Positions 11,300-23,588 of a stretch of 64,000 bases of DNA are shown piece after piece. Every line of letters starts with the position of its first letter. Position 1 is the first letter of the stretch. The DNA is from Leptasterias polaris. Its lineage: Eukaryota > Echinodermata > Asteroidea > Forcipulatida > Asteriidae. The stretch covers positions 2,303,501-2,367,500 of the forward strand of contig JAZGTN010000044.1 of assembly GCA_037783415.1 (NCBI GenBank), written 5' to 3'. The translations under genes and the position numbers were made by a program. The notes under the pieces were generated by a model. That model was not told where the DNA came from, searched no databases, and saw nothing but the letters and a program-made list of their open reading frames with translations.

Positions 11300-13699
11300 G
11301 TAAACCTTGCATGGTGCATGACCGCGCATGTCCTAATAGATGTCCACCATGTCCGAATGTAGTAAACTGTTATCAAGGTTTTTTTGTTCCCTTTTCAGTG
11401 CATCGTGCATGTTAGTTTTTTGGGATAAAACCTGCAACTTGTTTGCATATTAAGTATAATCAACAAAAGAGGAACTACAACTGTTAAACGAAAAGTCATG
11501 AATATCTTAGGCCAAACTTTGCGAATCAAACCGGAAAACATACATGTATCATTAGAGTAACTCAAACTGTTCCATAAAGCAGCAGAATAATCATTAAATA
11601 GTGGGGAGGGGCAGACCTCACGTGGAGGGGAGATGAATACATGTATTTTCCTTGCAGAATCTTCAGAAGAGAATGCCACTTAGTCACAAGTTTCCTCTTG
11701 TTTCCGTTTTTGTTATGCTGTTATTATTGCACTTTCTACAAGCAAACCTAAGAGGTGTTGGGGAGTGTTGGTGGGCTGGGGATAGATTTCTTGGAAGTCC
11801 CAACATTGTTAGTTCAATCCATTGGATGCATTTTGCTTGGGGTTCCGTGCATGATGCCTGCTGCATATTGAAGTCCTCATTGTCTGGGCCCGACTCCATA
11901 GAGCTGCTGAGCAAAAACAAGGTGTCAACAAATTTACTGTATAAAACCCTTATGTGAGCAGTGGTAAAACCAGGGCACATATTATTCACTTCTCTGTTTA
12001 CTCCAAAGTCAATGCCCTCGGGAAGTCAAAGTCCTTGATATCCTAGATTGGACCATTCCACATATCTAATGAGAGGGGGATCAGGTCCCAGAATTGTGAA
12101 GTTTGGGGGATTTTTTGAAAAATATTTTCACCCATATATATACTTTGCGCACAAAATTGTACAGACATACAGACCTACCCAGATCTCAGCCTATGTTCTT
12201 TGTAGCAGGTTTCCAAATGTCTTTCCAACACCCCTCCCCCTGACAATCAAACTTGTTGGCTTACTGGGGAGCCAGTAACTAATGGAACCTTCCTGCATTT
12301 ATGTAATTCGTGGGGTTACTCCTGCACTTAAGGGTTATTTATGAACAATTTCAGTTGCAGTTTAATTGGTAAAGTTGTTAATTTGAAGCACAAAAGTTCT
12401 GTGGTCATCACACCTGTTTGCTTAGCAGCCCTATTGAGCAGGCCCCTGATCGTGGTGGCCATAATAACCTTTCCACACTGCTAAGTACTTCCTCTCTAAT
12501 ATCTATGCCGAACCCTTCTAGGCTTGCAAGAACATACTGAGGAATGTTAAACGCCGTCACCAGGTACGTACACATGGACACGGGCAGAATGTGACAGAGA
12601 AATTGCACTTGAGGCTGTGCACTGAGCAAGAGCTGTCTGGCCGTGTATGACCTGGCCTGCTTGACCCATGACCTTGCTCGCCTTGAGCCATAACCTTGCT
12701 GGCTATGACCCATGACCTGGCTCACTTTGACCCACGCTATGGTTTGCTTTGACGTTGATGTTGGCTTGCATCAAATTTGAGTTTGGCTTGAATTGAGATG
12801 CGGAACAACTGGCACAGTGATCATTTATCCAAGCTTGACAAAATGTTCATAGAGTTCAAATGCCACAGTTGATTCAGGGGATTGCATGAAGAGGAATGTG
12901 TGCACCTGATCCAAACATAAGTGGTGCCCAACCCTCCTTAGTTTAGATTCTTGATCTGTTTGTAGAACTCCCATAGGTAGATTAGGCGAAGCTTGTTTCC
13001 ATTAACTATTATTATAAGAAAAGGCTGAGCGAAGAGCTGGAACCAAATGACTGTATCACTATACGTTGCGCAAACCTCATGCTTATCGGGAATCGTTTAA
13101 TGCACAATTCTGTTTGGGGACTAACATTTTTGCAAAACTTGCAGAGTATATTGAGAATTGGCTTTATGGTTTAAACAACCTTGCAACTTCTCAACGGATC
13201 AGCCAACTTCCTCTCTTTTTTTCTTGGGTTTTTGTGCTTCAGGAAACTGAAAAACACTACAAATACTTGTGTTCAAGGCAGTTTTCTCCTTTTAATTTGT
13301 CATAGTCTGTTAGATGTTTGTTTAAATAGTACATGTACATCTCTGAAATCATCGGAACGTTCAAATATCTGGAACTCTTTCTCCTTACCTGTTGACCTTA
13401 CCACCTTCTTGTTGTTTGCGCATCCATAAGTTTATTTCCCAACAACCTTTTCTTTCAATTCGAAAATTTGTCAAACTACTGCATTTGTTGCTTTCTTGTT
13501 TCAGACACAGCTGATCTCTTCCTTTTTCTTTTTATGATTGACATAGAAATGTAGAAAAATCTGTAGTTATCCTTCATGTGTATGTTTATCTTTTTTAATG
13601 GTAAAGAGGATAGTCTAGATCAATTGTGCTACTAGCGCATTCGACTGATCTCTCTAAGAAAAAGTACTGTATATTCCGTGCTGTCCGAATTGCCGGGGG

Positions 13700-14055
13700 G
13701 GGGGGGGAACACCCACAGGCATCTAGGGGTAGGAATCAAACCCAGGACCTGCAGCCTGCTAAAGTAAATGCTTTGGTTTATAGACCCTGATTCAGCTTGG
13801 GTAGTAGAGTCAAGCTTGGCGGTCGGGTTGGCATTGTGGTATCTTTCCTCGCCCTTCACTTCTAGGACCCCCAGTTTGAATCCCGCTGGGAGCACTATGT
13901 GGATTGAGTTTTTAGTCCCTACCTGAGGTTGTGGGTTTCCCCTGGGAGAATTCTCTGGCGTTTTCGTCCCACATCTAAAGCTGAAACTCGGTTTCTCTCC
14001 ATGGGGTTCTTGGCTAATATAGTGATAAAGTTCACTTTCTGTGAATCCTTGGCTT
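13700..14055 (+). mobile_element. tRNA-derived SINE-like element
   Basis: Contains AGTTTGAATCCCGCT, which resembles a pol III B box, then a body with GTTTCCCCTGGGAGAATTCT and TCGTCCCACATCTAAAGCTG, typical of invertebrate SINE bodies. The A box is worn. It starts next to a G tract at about 13695. The 142-codon open frame on the other strand is a by-product. Confidence 0.55.
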
Positions 14056-14394
14056 CGCAACCAGAATTATTTAGTAAATATAATATGTAAAATGAACAAA
14101 TATATACATAAATGATAAAAGCTTAAAAGACTGTGCAAGTCTTATGAATGTTCAAACTTCTGGGAACCGAGGGGACCTCAAAAGCAACTCGAGAATGAGA
14201 GACTTTTGGGGACGCTCGGTGGCAGCAGACTGACCAGTTAATTCCATTGTTCTCAAAACATGTGCATGTTCAGAACTAGGTCGACAATGGAAACTTACTT
14301 GGTAAGTCTGCTGCAAGCCAGCATCCAAAGTCTCCAATATGATGGAGAGATCTCGGGCTTAGATGCCAAATCGCGCAAACTCATGCAATCGGGT

Positions 14395-14505
14395 ACTGAA
14401 AACCCAATCAAAATGCAAGGCTCCGTTCTGGGATTGGAACCAGAGGCCACAGAGGTGAAAGGCTGGGAAGAAACCACTGAGCCAACCTGAATGCCCATGT
14501 GAGTT
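14395..14505 (-). mobile_element. tRNA-derived SINE head
   Basis: On this strand it reads TTGGCTCAGTGG (A box like) and later GGTTCCAATCCC (B box like), spaced as in a tRNA-derived promoter. It lies in the ARHGEF7 intron about 180 bp before the last exon. Confidence 0.6.
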
Positions 14506-14681
14506 GCTGTATGAAGGAAAACAAAGCCACGTACTTTGGAATAAGTTCAAATATGCACTAGACTTGTACAATCCTTATGCAGGAGGTACGGCAACACTTG
14601 ATGTACATTTTGGGATTCGGGAATGACATGCATTTAGTTTTTTTTACCAATCTGTAAATTCTGATTATTTATCCCCCTAAG

Positions 14682-14856
14682 GAGTCTGATTGACACGGTA
14701 TATGCCCTCCGAGATCAAGTCAAGGATCTGGTCGACGAGACCAAGCGGCTGAAGAGAGACCTTGACGATGAGAGGAAGGCGCGTAAGAAACTGGAGTCCA
14801 CAGTCCGTAAGTCCATGAAGAGTATAGACATTAAGCTGGAGGATGGAAGCTTATGA
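14682..14856 (+). CDS. ARHGEF7: ARHGEF7/beta-PIX last coding exon: coiled coil and C-terminus
   Basis: Terminal exon of the beta-PIX orthologue. The acceptor is CCCCCTAAG, and the first base completes the lysine codon begun in the exon at 8152. It then encodes 57 residues and a TGA. The peptide SLIDTVYALRDQVKDL, then KRLKRDLDDERKARKKLE and RKSMKSI, matches the vertebrate beta-PIX coiled coil (SLVDTVYALKDEV and EEEQRARKDLEKLVRK), which oligomerises the protein. Vertebrate beta-PIX ends DETNL, a PDZ ligand with threonine at position -2 that binds Scribble and Shank. Here the end is EDGSL: hydrophobic at the last position but glycine at -2, so not a canonical class I ligand. The missing upstream exons leave the full protein length unknown. 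Confidence 0.93.
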
Positions 14857-15445
14857 CAGGCGTAGTCTGGGCAGAGCTACCTGTCGATCTGGAGGAATGG
14901 GAGAATACTACTAAAGAGTTACATATGTATATAGATATTATGTCCCGTAAAAATTAACTCTCTTTAACTTGTTCTTTAAGGAAAAAATTATATCATTATT
15001 TGAGGCTAGTGATTTCTTCAGTTGATGTTTTAGTCTTTGTTGCTTAATTCAATCCCATCTTAGTATGCGTTTATTTGAAGATCAATTTCGAAACAGTCTT
15101 GAATTCAAAGATTATCTATGCTGATTTCTTTAGTTTTTTATATATTTTGTTTGTTATAATGTGTTTCAGTAAAAAATAATGAAAGGGGAGAAAGCGTTTT
15201 ATAGATTGAAACAAAACCGTTTGACAGATTAAAACGGTGTTTTCAATATTAGACGGCCCTGTTTAATAGTAAATACGAAGTTATTGTATCTTAATTTGTT
15301 TTACAAAAAAGTTCATAAAAAGTATTGAACAGATTAAAACGGTGTTTTCATTATTGGATGGCCCTGTTTAATAGTAAGTACAAAGTTATTGTATCTTCAT
15401 TTTTTTTACAAAAAAGGTTAAATAAAAGTATCGAACTGTAAGTCT
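14857..15445 (+). other. ARHGEF7: Probable ARHGEF7 3'UTR
   Basis: AT-rich sequence right after the ARHGEF7 stop. An AATAAA hexamer at 15421-15426 is a plausible polyadenylation signal, which would give a 3'UTR of about 580 bases. It contains a 106 bp tandem duplication (15222-15432), and the signal lies near the end of the second copy. The end point is inferred from the hexamer alone. Confidence 0.5.
15222..15432 (+). repeat. Tandem duplication of about 106 bp in the ARHGEF7 3'UTR
   Basis: The stretch beginning CAGATTAAAACGGTGTTTTC at about 15223 recurs from about 15329, including the shared GGCCCTGTTTAATAGTAA and GTTATTGTATCTT blocks. The copies differ by scattered substitutions and small indels, so the duplication is old enough to have diverged. 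The AATAAA lies at the end of the second copy; the matching position of the first copy reads TTCATAAAAAG. Confidence 0.85.
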
Positions 15446-15776
15446 TCAACACATAAATCTGTAAGTGGGCCTTTTCATGGAAGTTCGGTCCTAGGCAATG
15501 ACTTAGAGAATTTCTCAGTTTAAAGATATACAATTTAAAGGAGAGCAGCTGGTTTGCAATTTTAGTTTTTACAGTTCATTTTGCAGTTCTAACATTTATC
15601 TCATACATCATAAGAACGTGGTGTTTGGAGCTTTTGTGGGCTAGCCACTTGTGTCATTATTTATATAGCCAATAGTAAACACCTGTAAAAAAAACCGATA
15701 TAAGTTTCCCAAATGGTAGTTAAAATAGACGTCATTCACAGAATTACTCAAAAGAATACATTTCATTGCCTCGATT

Positions 15777-16110
15777 TAACCTACTGCTAATTCATCAACA
15801 CAGTACACAGCCAACCCTCCTACTGTGTAATCATTCAATATCATCCACTGTGGTTTTGAATGATAAGTAAACTATGCTAGCATACATTCTGATTATGGTG
15901 AATGCATCAACACAGTAGTACACAGTCACCCTCCTACTGTCTGACCATTCAATATTTTCCACTGTTTTTTGATTATAACTATGCCTGGCTGACATATGAT
16001 CCATGTATAACGATGAAATGTACACATACACCTGTGTTAGTTCTGCAGTTGTGTCCCCATATACTACCCATGCAGTTGAGTGGTTGTAAATCTTCACCGA
16101 AACAATTGGT
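15777..16110. mobile_element. MITE, AACCCTCCTACT family, internally duplicated
   Basis: Contains ACCCTCCTACTGTGTAATCA and CATTCAATATCATCCACTGT words shared with the elements at 41683 and 53296. The block ATCAACACAGTA through CATTCAATAT appears twice (about 15793-15842 and 15904-15953), so this copy has a partial duplication or two nested copies. Ends are approximate. Confidence 0.6.
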
Positions 16111-17244
16111 ATATTCACCGAAACATTGTAAAAAAGAGTAGGTTTAAATTCCATAACATTGGCAGTTCAGATCTAGGACTTTCTTGAAGAGAAGAAGTTG
16201 GGTTTTCTAATAGGTATATGTGAGTAGGGTCACTATAAAGCAGAAAGCCTTCTGCTTCTGCTTGATACTTCACAAACGCCCCCAACTGGTTGAATTTTGT
16301 AGAAGTTGGTTCTGCTGAAAATTCACGTTTCCGTTGTGAGTTAAGTGTAAAAACTGAAATTGCATGCCACACCAAGGGTATTCTGCTTTGTTTCAAAATT
16401 GTTATCAAATAAAAATAATGCAGTCGTGGACCAGTTGAAACGGAGAAGGGGTCACGCACAAAGCAGACGGACACTTGCATTTCCAGTTCATCGACTATGC
16501 AAATAATGTCTTTTCAAGCCGTTTAATTTGTAACTAATTTTCTCGCTTTTTGTTGTTTCTCCATGACAGGGTTACGTTATAAATTCTCTGATTTCACCGA
16601 GAGTCTTTGATAACATTGTCGCCACAAATAAATGAAAAAACTAAGAATGAAAAGGTAAAGAGCAGAAAGTTCTTGGGTGTCCGCCAATAAGTAACAAACC
16701 ACGAGTTGTTGGCTGGTGTGGCAGTTTGATTAACACTCCCTTTTTTCCCGTGGTATGAATTTTGAATTATCAAACAAGATGAATCCATAATTTGTGTAAT
16801 CCAAAAGCTTACTTCATACAAAGTTAGGACTGGTACAGATGTCTTTAAAAAAACCATCAGAAATGTTGTCATCTTTTGAGACATCTGCCTTCTTGAATTT
16901 TGAAATCTTTGTTTCTGATTACTGTTCTTTTGTTCACTAAGAAAAATAAATGTGTTTAAAAGCCAAGCAGAATGACACAGTTATACCCTTTCTCCCCACC
17001 CTAAAAAATTTGGCTACCTTTGTAAAACAATTGTATAGTTAAAGTCAAGGATATATTGGAGATGAAATGTTCACAAAATTTACTCTTCAAATATCTTTTA
17101 AGAAATGTTGTACAATCCCTTTCGACGGGCCACCATTTGATGGCTTTTTGTTGTGATGTGATTATAACCGCTCAGAAAACAACCGTTTAAAGCAACCTGC
17201 ATAACTCGCATGAAAATATTCCATGCTTGCCTGTTCACCCACAT

Positions 17245-17450
17245 CAGTGGCCCAATATCATAGAGCTGCTTCAGCAGAAAGAAATTGCACACACAAAAAT
17301 CCGCTCAGCAAATTATAAGCAGGGTGCCAGTCACAGATGGTACATTTGATATTGGATTTTGGCTGGTAACCATAATCTGGTAAGCAGCAAGATTGGTTGA
17401 CGTTTGGCTACTAGTTGTGCTTAAACAGCTCCATGTTCCTAATTTTATGG
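17245..17450. mobile_element. GGGCCC-family MITE, worn ends
   Basis: Left part CCCAATATCATAGAGCTGCT, interior GGTGCCAGTCACAGATGGTA and TTTTGGCTGGTAACC, right part TTAAACAGCTCCATG. Same family as 2006-2166. Confidence 0.65.
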
Positions 17451-18551
17451 CACTGCATATTAAAGACTACTCCGCAGATACTTGGTATGCGTTTATTTCC
17501 GTACTCACAAAAAGAACAAGATGAGTTGTCAATACTACCATAGCGATTGGCATTGTGACATCACACTTTGCTTATCAATGATTGATATGCAGTGAAAATC
17601 TTGATCTTAACTCCTTGTAAAATCGGCCCCTGGTCTAAGTGACCAGTTTTCTTCGCTAAATAGACCAGCATGCAGCTCAATCCACAGCTATCACATGGCC
17701 CACTGAGTATTTGCGAAGTTTGGGCAAACATAATTCTGTGCTTTACTGTGAAATAGGGTCCAGTGCTTGCATGATTTCACCCAAGTGCTGACTCCATAAT
17801 TGTTTTTCTCACAAATACCTTGGAGTTCCCACTTCCAGCCCAAACAGAAAGTGTGTTCTTTCCCCCCTTGTTTTAATACTAAAAACTTGCATCAGTTGAT
17901 CACAGTTGTGGTTTTCAGGCATTGGTGATTACCAGTCTTCCATTCTACAAAGTCCACCGCTGTAACGTTTGTGAATTTGTACAAAGTAGATGTTTTTGCA
18001 CAATTGTCATACAAATTTTACTAACATCTCTTTTTCTTAATTGTATAAAAAAATAACATGATGGGCATGGGATCGGGGGATAAACTAAGTCACTATAATC
18101 TACAATACAGCTCTATGAAATTGTGCTCTGTGGGAGTATGGTCCTACCGAGAGGGCAGTTTGGAAAGATTTCCATAGACTGATCCAATAAGCTCCGCCCC
18201 TTAATGAATTGACCAATCACAAACCATTGCGACATAAAAAATCCTATCTATAGAATGTTTCTCTAGCTTTTATTTTCTTCCCTTGTATGCCTTACCCAGA
18301 TTTTTTTTAAAGTGTATTATAAATTCACTTGTATTTTTGTTTCATATATTAAGTTAAATGCAGATGACCTGCAGACCCATTGCAGATGTGTCATGTAATT
18401 TATCGGCCGTTTTTTAGGTCCAATTGAAATTCAAGGTTTAATTCTCACTGCGTGAAATACGCAAAGGCGAAACATTTACTCCCTAACATGCTCCTTGTTA
18501 CCTGTGCTCGCTCAACTGGTTATAAAAAGATGTGGCCTTTGCACTTGCAAC

Positions 18552-18655
18552 CAGGGCCCACTTTTATTAAGCTGCTCTAGCACACAAAGTTCCTCAGCAC
18601 AGAAGCAGGTTACCAGCCAAATATACCATGCGTTGATTGTATATTGTGACAGGTC
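18552..18655 (+). mobile_element. Truncated GGGCCC-family MITE
   Basis: Left end CAGGGCCCACTTTTATTAAG, then CTGCT and GGTTACCAGCCAAATATACC. The right half is missing and a GGCCTGACG repeat begins directly after. Confidence 0.55.
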
Positions 18656-18666
18656 CCCTGCTCCAA

Positions 18667-18707
18667 ATAGTTAATGGCCTGACGTTTCGACCCTATCAGG
18701 TCTTTTT
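18667..18707 (+). repeat. GGCCTGACGTTTCGACCCTA repeat, copy 2
   Basis: ATAGTTAATGGCCTGACGTT then TCGACCCTATCAGG; truncated after about 40 bp. Confidence 0.7.
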
Positions 18708-21700
18708 ACATGTAGCATTGTGCCTCAGATTATGTGCTGGTGATACTAGTATTGTGTTTAAATTTATTATTAGTTTTTGGTTTTTTTACATAGTATCTCC
18801 CCCCCCCCCCACTCCCCCCTTTCAATTTGGCACAATAGTTGATAATGTTACAATTTTGCAATGGGTCTACAGGGGAAAAGTAGTGTTGTTCACATACATG
18901 TTCGTTATATACAAAATAATATTTAAACTAATTTTACGTTCTCACAAAATCCATCTTTTGTATACTTTCAAAATGTGGAGGGAATGTTTACAAACATAAC
19001 AAAGGTCAATAAATAAATTTAGTTGTGGGGGAATATTTTGTTCCTCTCTTTAAAAGTACATATTCTAGTGTAAATAACTTGTAAATTATTAACAACAAAA
19101 ATGTATTAAATCTACCCCTGTTCTGATTCAGGTTTCAGTTTCATTAATAGAAATGTTTGTCTGGACATGTTCTGGAAGTTAAAAAGGGCCTCATTGCCTT
19201 CAAATCTCACAAAATGTTTCTGGTTGGAATTGCTCCTTATAATTTTTAAAAGTTGTCCATGCACTAAAGCACCTACAGTGTGTTGTAATTTATAGGGAGT
19301 TGTGATTACAAATGATAAATTTGCCTCTGGAAATACAACCAGTCAAACATTTGGTCTAAGAAAATGGCAGACCATATTCTGTTATGAAATCGATCAAAAA
19401 CCACACATTTTCAATGGATATTTATTATAAGTGAATCATTGAATTCTACTTTTAAAATACCTTTCAAACCATATTATTTTCATAACAAATGCTTTTTATA
19501 GTCAAAGTGCCCAATCCGAAGGCAATGTACCCCTTTAAGAAGATTCAGTGTTTAATTCCAAACCAATTAATAAAATCTCCCAGATGTCCTCTTTTTAAGA
19601 ATAAAGATTGCTTCTTCTCACTTCTCACGAGCCACTATTTCTATAAGTTATTTATGAGACAAAAAGAGAAACAGTAATGTAAGCATAGACTGAAATACAA
19701 GAGTAGCAGGACAGTTTAACCTAAAGGCAGACGATATCTCAATATTAAAGTTTTATGTGTTGGTTCAAATATTTCTGGATTGTCTTCTCTTATATTTTAG
19801 ACAACTATTCCATTGCATTATTTTGTAGCTCTCTGTTGAGTTTTGTTGACATCGCTGTCCACAGTTTAGTTACTTCTACCTCCATGGTTGGAGACTGATT
19901 TGTAGAACTGCAGAGGAGGGCCCATTTACATGGCACTGCTTATCTCAAAATTCTGCGCTTACTGCCCTGCTCGAATATTACACTGGACAGCAGGCCCAAG
20001 GCCAGTGATTTGAGTGTTGGGCCAGTAACTTATGACCGAGTTTGTGTGTGTCTTGTGTGTTTCAATTGAACAACATGCAATGTACCTCACTGTGTAAAAT
20101 CTTAAAAAGAACGAATTGTCCTCGAATGTTGACTTTGAGTCTGATTGATACCTTTCAATTCTATTGAGTAATAAGTGTACTTGATGCCCCAAAAGACAGA
20201 CGAGATCAATCTCCTCTTACATGTCTTACTGCTTAATCGTTCAAATAAAAATAGTTAAAAGCATGTGGGCAGGCTTCACTTTTCTCTCATTTTGATTCTG
20301 GTTTTGAAATTTTACCAAAATTTCCGGCCCGGTTAACATTTTGAGCTACAAACACTGCAGTCTTGATGGTACCGATTTTTCTCCCAAATGGGAGCCTTGC
20401 TGCACAAATATTCACACACTATCTTTTAGAGGGCGCTATAAGTGCCAAGTTCTGTGGTAAGCAGTGCCCTATTGTTTTTCTAAGTTGGCCTAAATTGAGA
20501 ACAAATTTGTTAAAATGTTTCAGAAACAGTCGTAACAGCTTTGGTTATTTTGCATTCTATGCTTGGTAATGGTAACTCAACGCCAGCATTAAGCAGTTTC
20601 ATTTGTAAACCTTTTTATGCACATGACGTCATTTGAGTAGGGCGCCCTCAGCTAGAGGTAAAAAGAAAGCGGCTTTCTGGCCCAACCTATGCGCCACGCT
20701 TACATAGGTGTAATTAGATTGTTTCATCAGTTTTTAACCTCTAATATGGCGACGTGATGAGGTTAATGTATTGGGTCCATTGAAATGTCAGAATGTTCAT
20801 CTTTCGTTAAAATTAATAAGTGTGTGGACGTTCCATTGAGTAAAAGTTCCCATAGCTGTGTGTATGCCTACCCACTTTACATTCTAAAGGGACTCCCAAA
20901 ATGAAACAGTTAGCCAGTGATGACATCATTTTTCGTAGATAATTTTAAAGTTATATGTTAATTTATGATGTAATTCATGACTGTTTAAAAATCAACCGTT
21001 GTGAACCCTTAAAAAATTTGCATTTCACATTGTTTGACTCTCTCCAACTTGGGCTTCCGTGAACATTTTGAGGCTGTGTGCGTGAAGTATGGAAACAACT
21101 TCAAAATGGGGGAGTTAAAGCCAAAGCTGGCATCATGGTTTTGAAAAAAAACAAATTTTTGTTTTGTTTCACAAAATAGTCTGTTAACTTTTTTTGTTGG
21201 CCTGTTGGATGTTAGGTTGCCAGATGAGTATCATTTATATCTTGTACTCCACAGCCCTCAGATCATTTTTTGAAGGTATAATGATGAAGGCAACCAGTCT
21301 ATTGTTTGGCATGAGATGAGTGTACATGTGGATCCTAACAAATCTGTACATTGTAGATAGATATATTGGAAACATTTATTAAACTATTGTCTCTATTGAT
21401 TATGAGATCCATATTGTAACACGGCTTTTTTTGTCTGAATTATTTCCTCATTTCTGGTTTGTGATGTTGGGGAAATTCAAATTTTGTACCGCCCTTCTAT
21501 TAATTGTATGACAGATGGGTGATTGGATTGTGCCTTTGGTGTTACAAGCATGGAATTTGGCACAGACAGAGCATGTCATGGAAAAGACAAGAAATTTTTA
21601 TGCTTTTTCAAAATGGCTGCCATTGCTTGTTTTTCTTCCTATTTGTTTTTACTTAGGACAAATCTGCGATTGCAATTATTATAACCTCTTATGACATACT

Positions 21701-21860
21701 CAGACTGTGTGCCAATTAAGCCATTAGATTTGAATAATTTCTGGTTCAATGACTTGCTTAGACACAAGACGCCGCTTTAATCTAAATTCTTCAAACTACA
21801 GTTGCTATGTCAATTGATTTGGGGCAAGCTTTTGTATAGCAACCTCCAGATGAGAAAACC

Positions 21861-21902
21861 CATGCCAAATTGATTTGATTCAACAAGCATTCAGGAGGCT
21901 TC
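21861..21902 (+). repeat. Lone fragment of the 67 bp satellite
   Basis: Reads CATGCCAAATTGATTTGATT then CAACAAGCATTCAGGAGGCT and TC. This matches a unit of the array at 38977-40100, 17 kb away. Confidence 0.8.
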
Positions 21903-21974
21903 ATGGCCCCACTTACAGAACAATTTTCCTGGTTATACCCTTGGATTTTTAGCAACTTCTGAAGGCTGACCATC

Positions 21975-22273
21975 CTACTGGTTGAATGATTGTCTTCTAG
22001 GGCTTGGTTTGGGGTGTTTAAATTTATAAGGGCTGATCATGAGGGGATACCTCAGCTCTGAGACTCACTGGGCAGTCAGCCAGTGGGCTAGGCTGAGGAG
22101 TAGGGGTGGTAGGGGTGATAAGCTGGGCAGTCAAGTCGGCCAGTGGGCTGGGCTGGTTGGACTGAAGGCCGCCTTGGTGTGATGGTAGGGGTGGCTTAAC
22201 TTGGGATGATAAGGCTGGGTGGAGGACTTGGGCTATGTATGGGCTGGGATGAAGACGATCATTCAACCAGTAT
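21975..22273. mobile_element. Foldback element with low-complexity interior
   Basis: TACTGGTTGAATGATTGTCT then TC at 21975-21996 pairs with its near-exact reverse complement at the right end (about 22252-22273, one difference). The interior is G-rich with repeated GGGCTGG and GTAGGGGTGG words; its proline-rich minus-strand frame is a low-complexity by-product. Confidence 0.65.
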
Positions 22274-22871
22274 GAAGCTGATGGGTACGGGTATATAGGG
22301 AGATGGACTAGTATATGTCATCATACTGGGGTGTGACTGGCTGGAGGAGATGGGCATGATCAAGCTGTGTAGAAGACTGGGCTATTGGCAAATGTTTAAT
22401 AATAGGTTTATTTTAACCACCATTTATTAATCTTTAAATAGAAAAACACTACACCTTTGGCTCAGTGCTATAACTTGAGGTCATGCCCTTATTTGTAATT
22501 TTCCTAAAATAAAAATCTAGATAATAAGATTGCAGGCAATTAACACACTTAGTTTTTAAGTTTTAAAGGCAAAGAAAATATACTATAAAAAATAAAGATT
22601 AAAATTTAAAAGAATTCAAAAGTCAATAGTGTGTATGTGTAAATAAAACATTACAATAAGTTTATGGACATCCTTCACTTCATTACAATCGTCAACATTA
22701 AATTACACACGGAAATATACCCTGTAATGTATGGAACCAATACTCCTACTGAACAAGCCCAAAAATTTAGTTTTTGGAAATTTTTTACCCATTTACCCGT
22801 CGACTTCAAAACGACAACTTTTGCACTCAAGCAAACTGAGCTATGTCAACAAACGACCGTTCACAATAGAT

Positions 22872-23018
22872 CGATCCACCAAGCCCCGCCTCCTTACGAC
22901 CAATCACAGCCGCGAAACCCGATCACCATTAGTGCAAAGATCACCAAACAGCTCAAATGGTGATCAAATTTCGCGGCTGTGATTGGTCAATGAGAAATGG
23001 GCGTGGCTTAATGGATCG
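22872..23018. mobile_element. Foldback MITE of about 147 bp with CCAAT words
   Basis: Left arm: CGATCCACCAAGCCCCGCC, then GACCAATCACAGCCGCGAAA and GATCACCATT. The right arm is its reverse complement with small differences (AATGGTGATCA, TTTCGCGGCTGTGATTGGTC, GGGCGTGGCTTAATGGATCG). The arms carry ATTGGTC/GACCAAT words. It lies 420 bp upstream of the candidate exon at 23435. Confidence 0.75.
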
Positions 23019-23434
23019 GTGTATTCACACGCGTTCGTGCGGAGGCCGATCTGCATGCTCCACCCACAACATCGCCACCACACACAGTGGGTGGTTAATC
23101 ACTAGTGCATTCATAGTTACTGCACAGTTAAACCCTAATGAATATTCAAGCCGAATTTGAAAGAAATTAACGTAATTTTACTGTACGTACCTAACCAATA
23201 TTCATGACCCAGTTGTGCGCCGCGTGCAAAAGTTCACTGTGCTGCACGCTGATTGGCTAATCGTCATTTGTTTAAAGTCCCCGACTCACGTGCGTGATCG
23301 TTAAATATTCATTACTTTCCAAATCACTGCGTCTATTGGCTATAATGGCTATAATGACATGACAGCTTATTAAAGTTTGTCACTCGGCGGCGGCCTAGCC
23401 TAGCCTGTGCGTGTGCGTACTTATAATTGTAATA

Positions 23435-23515
23435 ATGACAAATGAATGTGATATGAAGCTTGAGTCATACTTTGCCAGACTTGAGCCCATTTTAAAGTCT
23501 TTTGTAAACATCGAT
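23435..23515 (+). CDS. Candidate first coding exon of an unnamed plus-strand gene
   Basis: ATG followed by 27 codons (MTNECDMKLESYFARLEP, then ILKSFVNID) and the donor GAT|GTAAGA. It lies just after a locally GC-rich, CpG-containing stretch (about 23370-23420, CTCGGCGGCGGCC) with ATTGGCTA boxes at about 23251 and 23335, which could be a promoter. The phase-0 end fits the exon candidate at 27168. Function unknown. Confidence 0.3.
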
Positions 23516-23520
23516 GTAAG

Positions 23521-23588
23521 ATTAGCCCTGGTAGGAGTGGCAGTAGTGTCTGTTGTATGAAACAGAGGAGTCCAACCTGGGCTAATGT
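23521..23588. repeat. Small palindromic repeat (68 bp), copy 1
   Basis: ATTAGCCCTGGTAGGA pairs with GTCCAACCTGGGCTAAT at the other end. It sits directly after the donor of the candidate exon at 23435-23515. Confidence 0.75.

Larger units (their letters stand above)
15446..23434. other. Gene-poor region, 15.4-23.4 kb
   Basis: No exon can be supported. It contains MITE copies (15777, 17245, 18552), a GGCCTGACG repeat at 18667, C tracts near 18799, a truncated GGGCCC end at about 19919, a lone satellite-like fragment at 21861, and two foldback elements (21975, 22872). The 121-codon minus-strand frame at 16115-16480 has no family likeness or splice support. Confidence 0.5.

Noticed and set aside
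13632..14060. 142-codon minus-strand frame
   Set aside because: It covers a SINE-like element whose pol III words are on the other strand.
16115..16480. 121-codon minus-strand open frame
   Set aside because: No recognised motif, no splice context, and it starts in MITE-like sequence on one side.
22024..22266. Proline-rich minus-strand frame
   Set aside because: Low-complexity G-rich interior of a foldback element; no splice signals.
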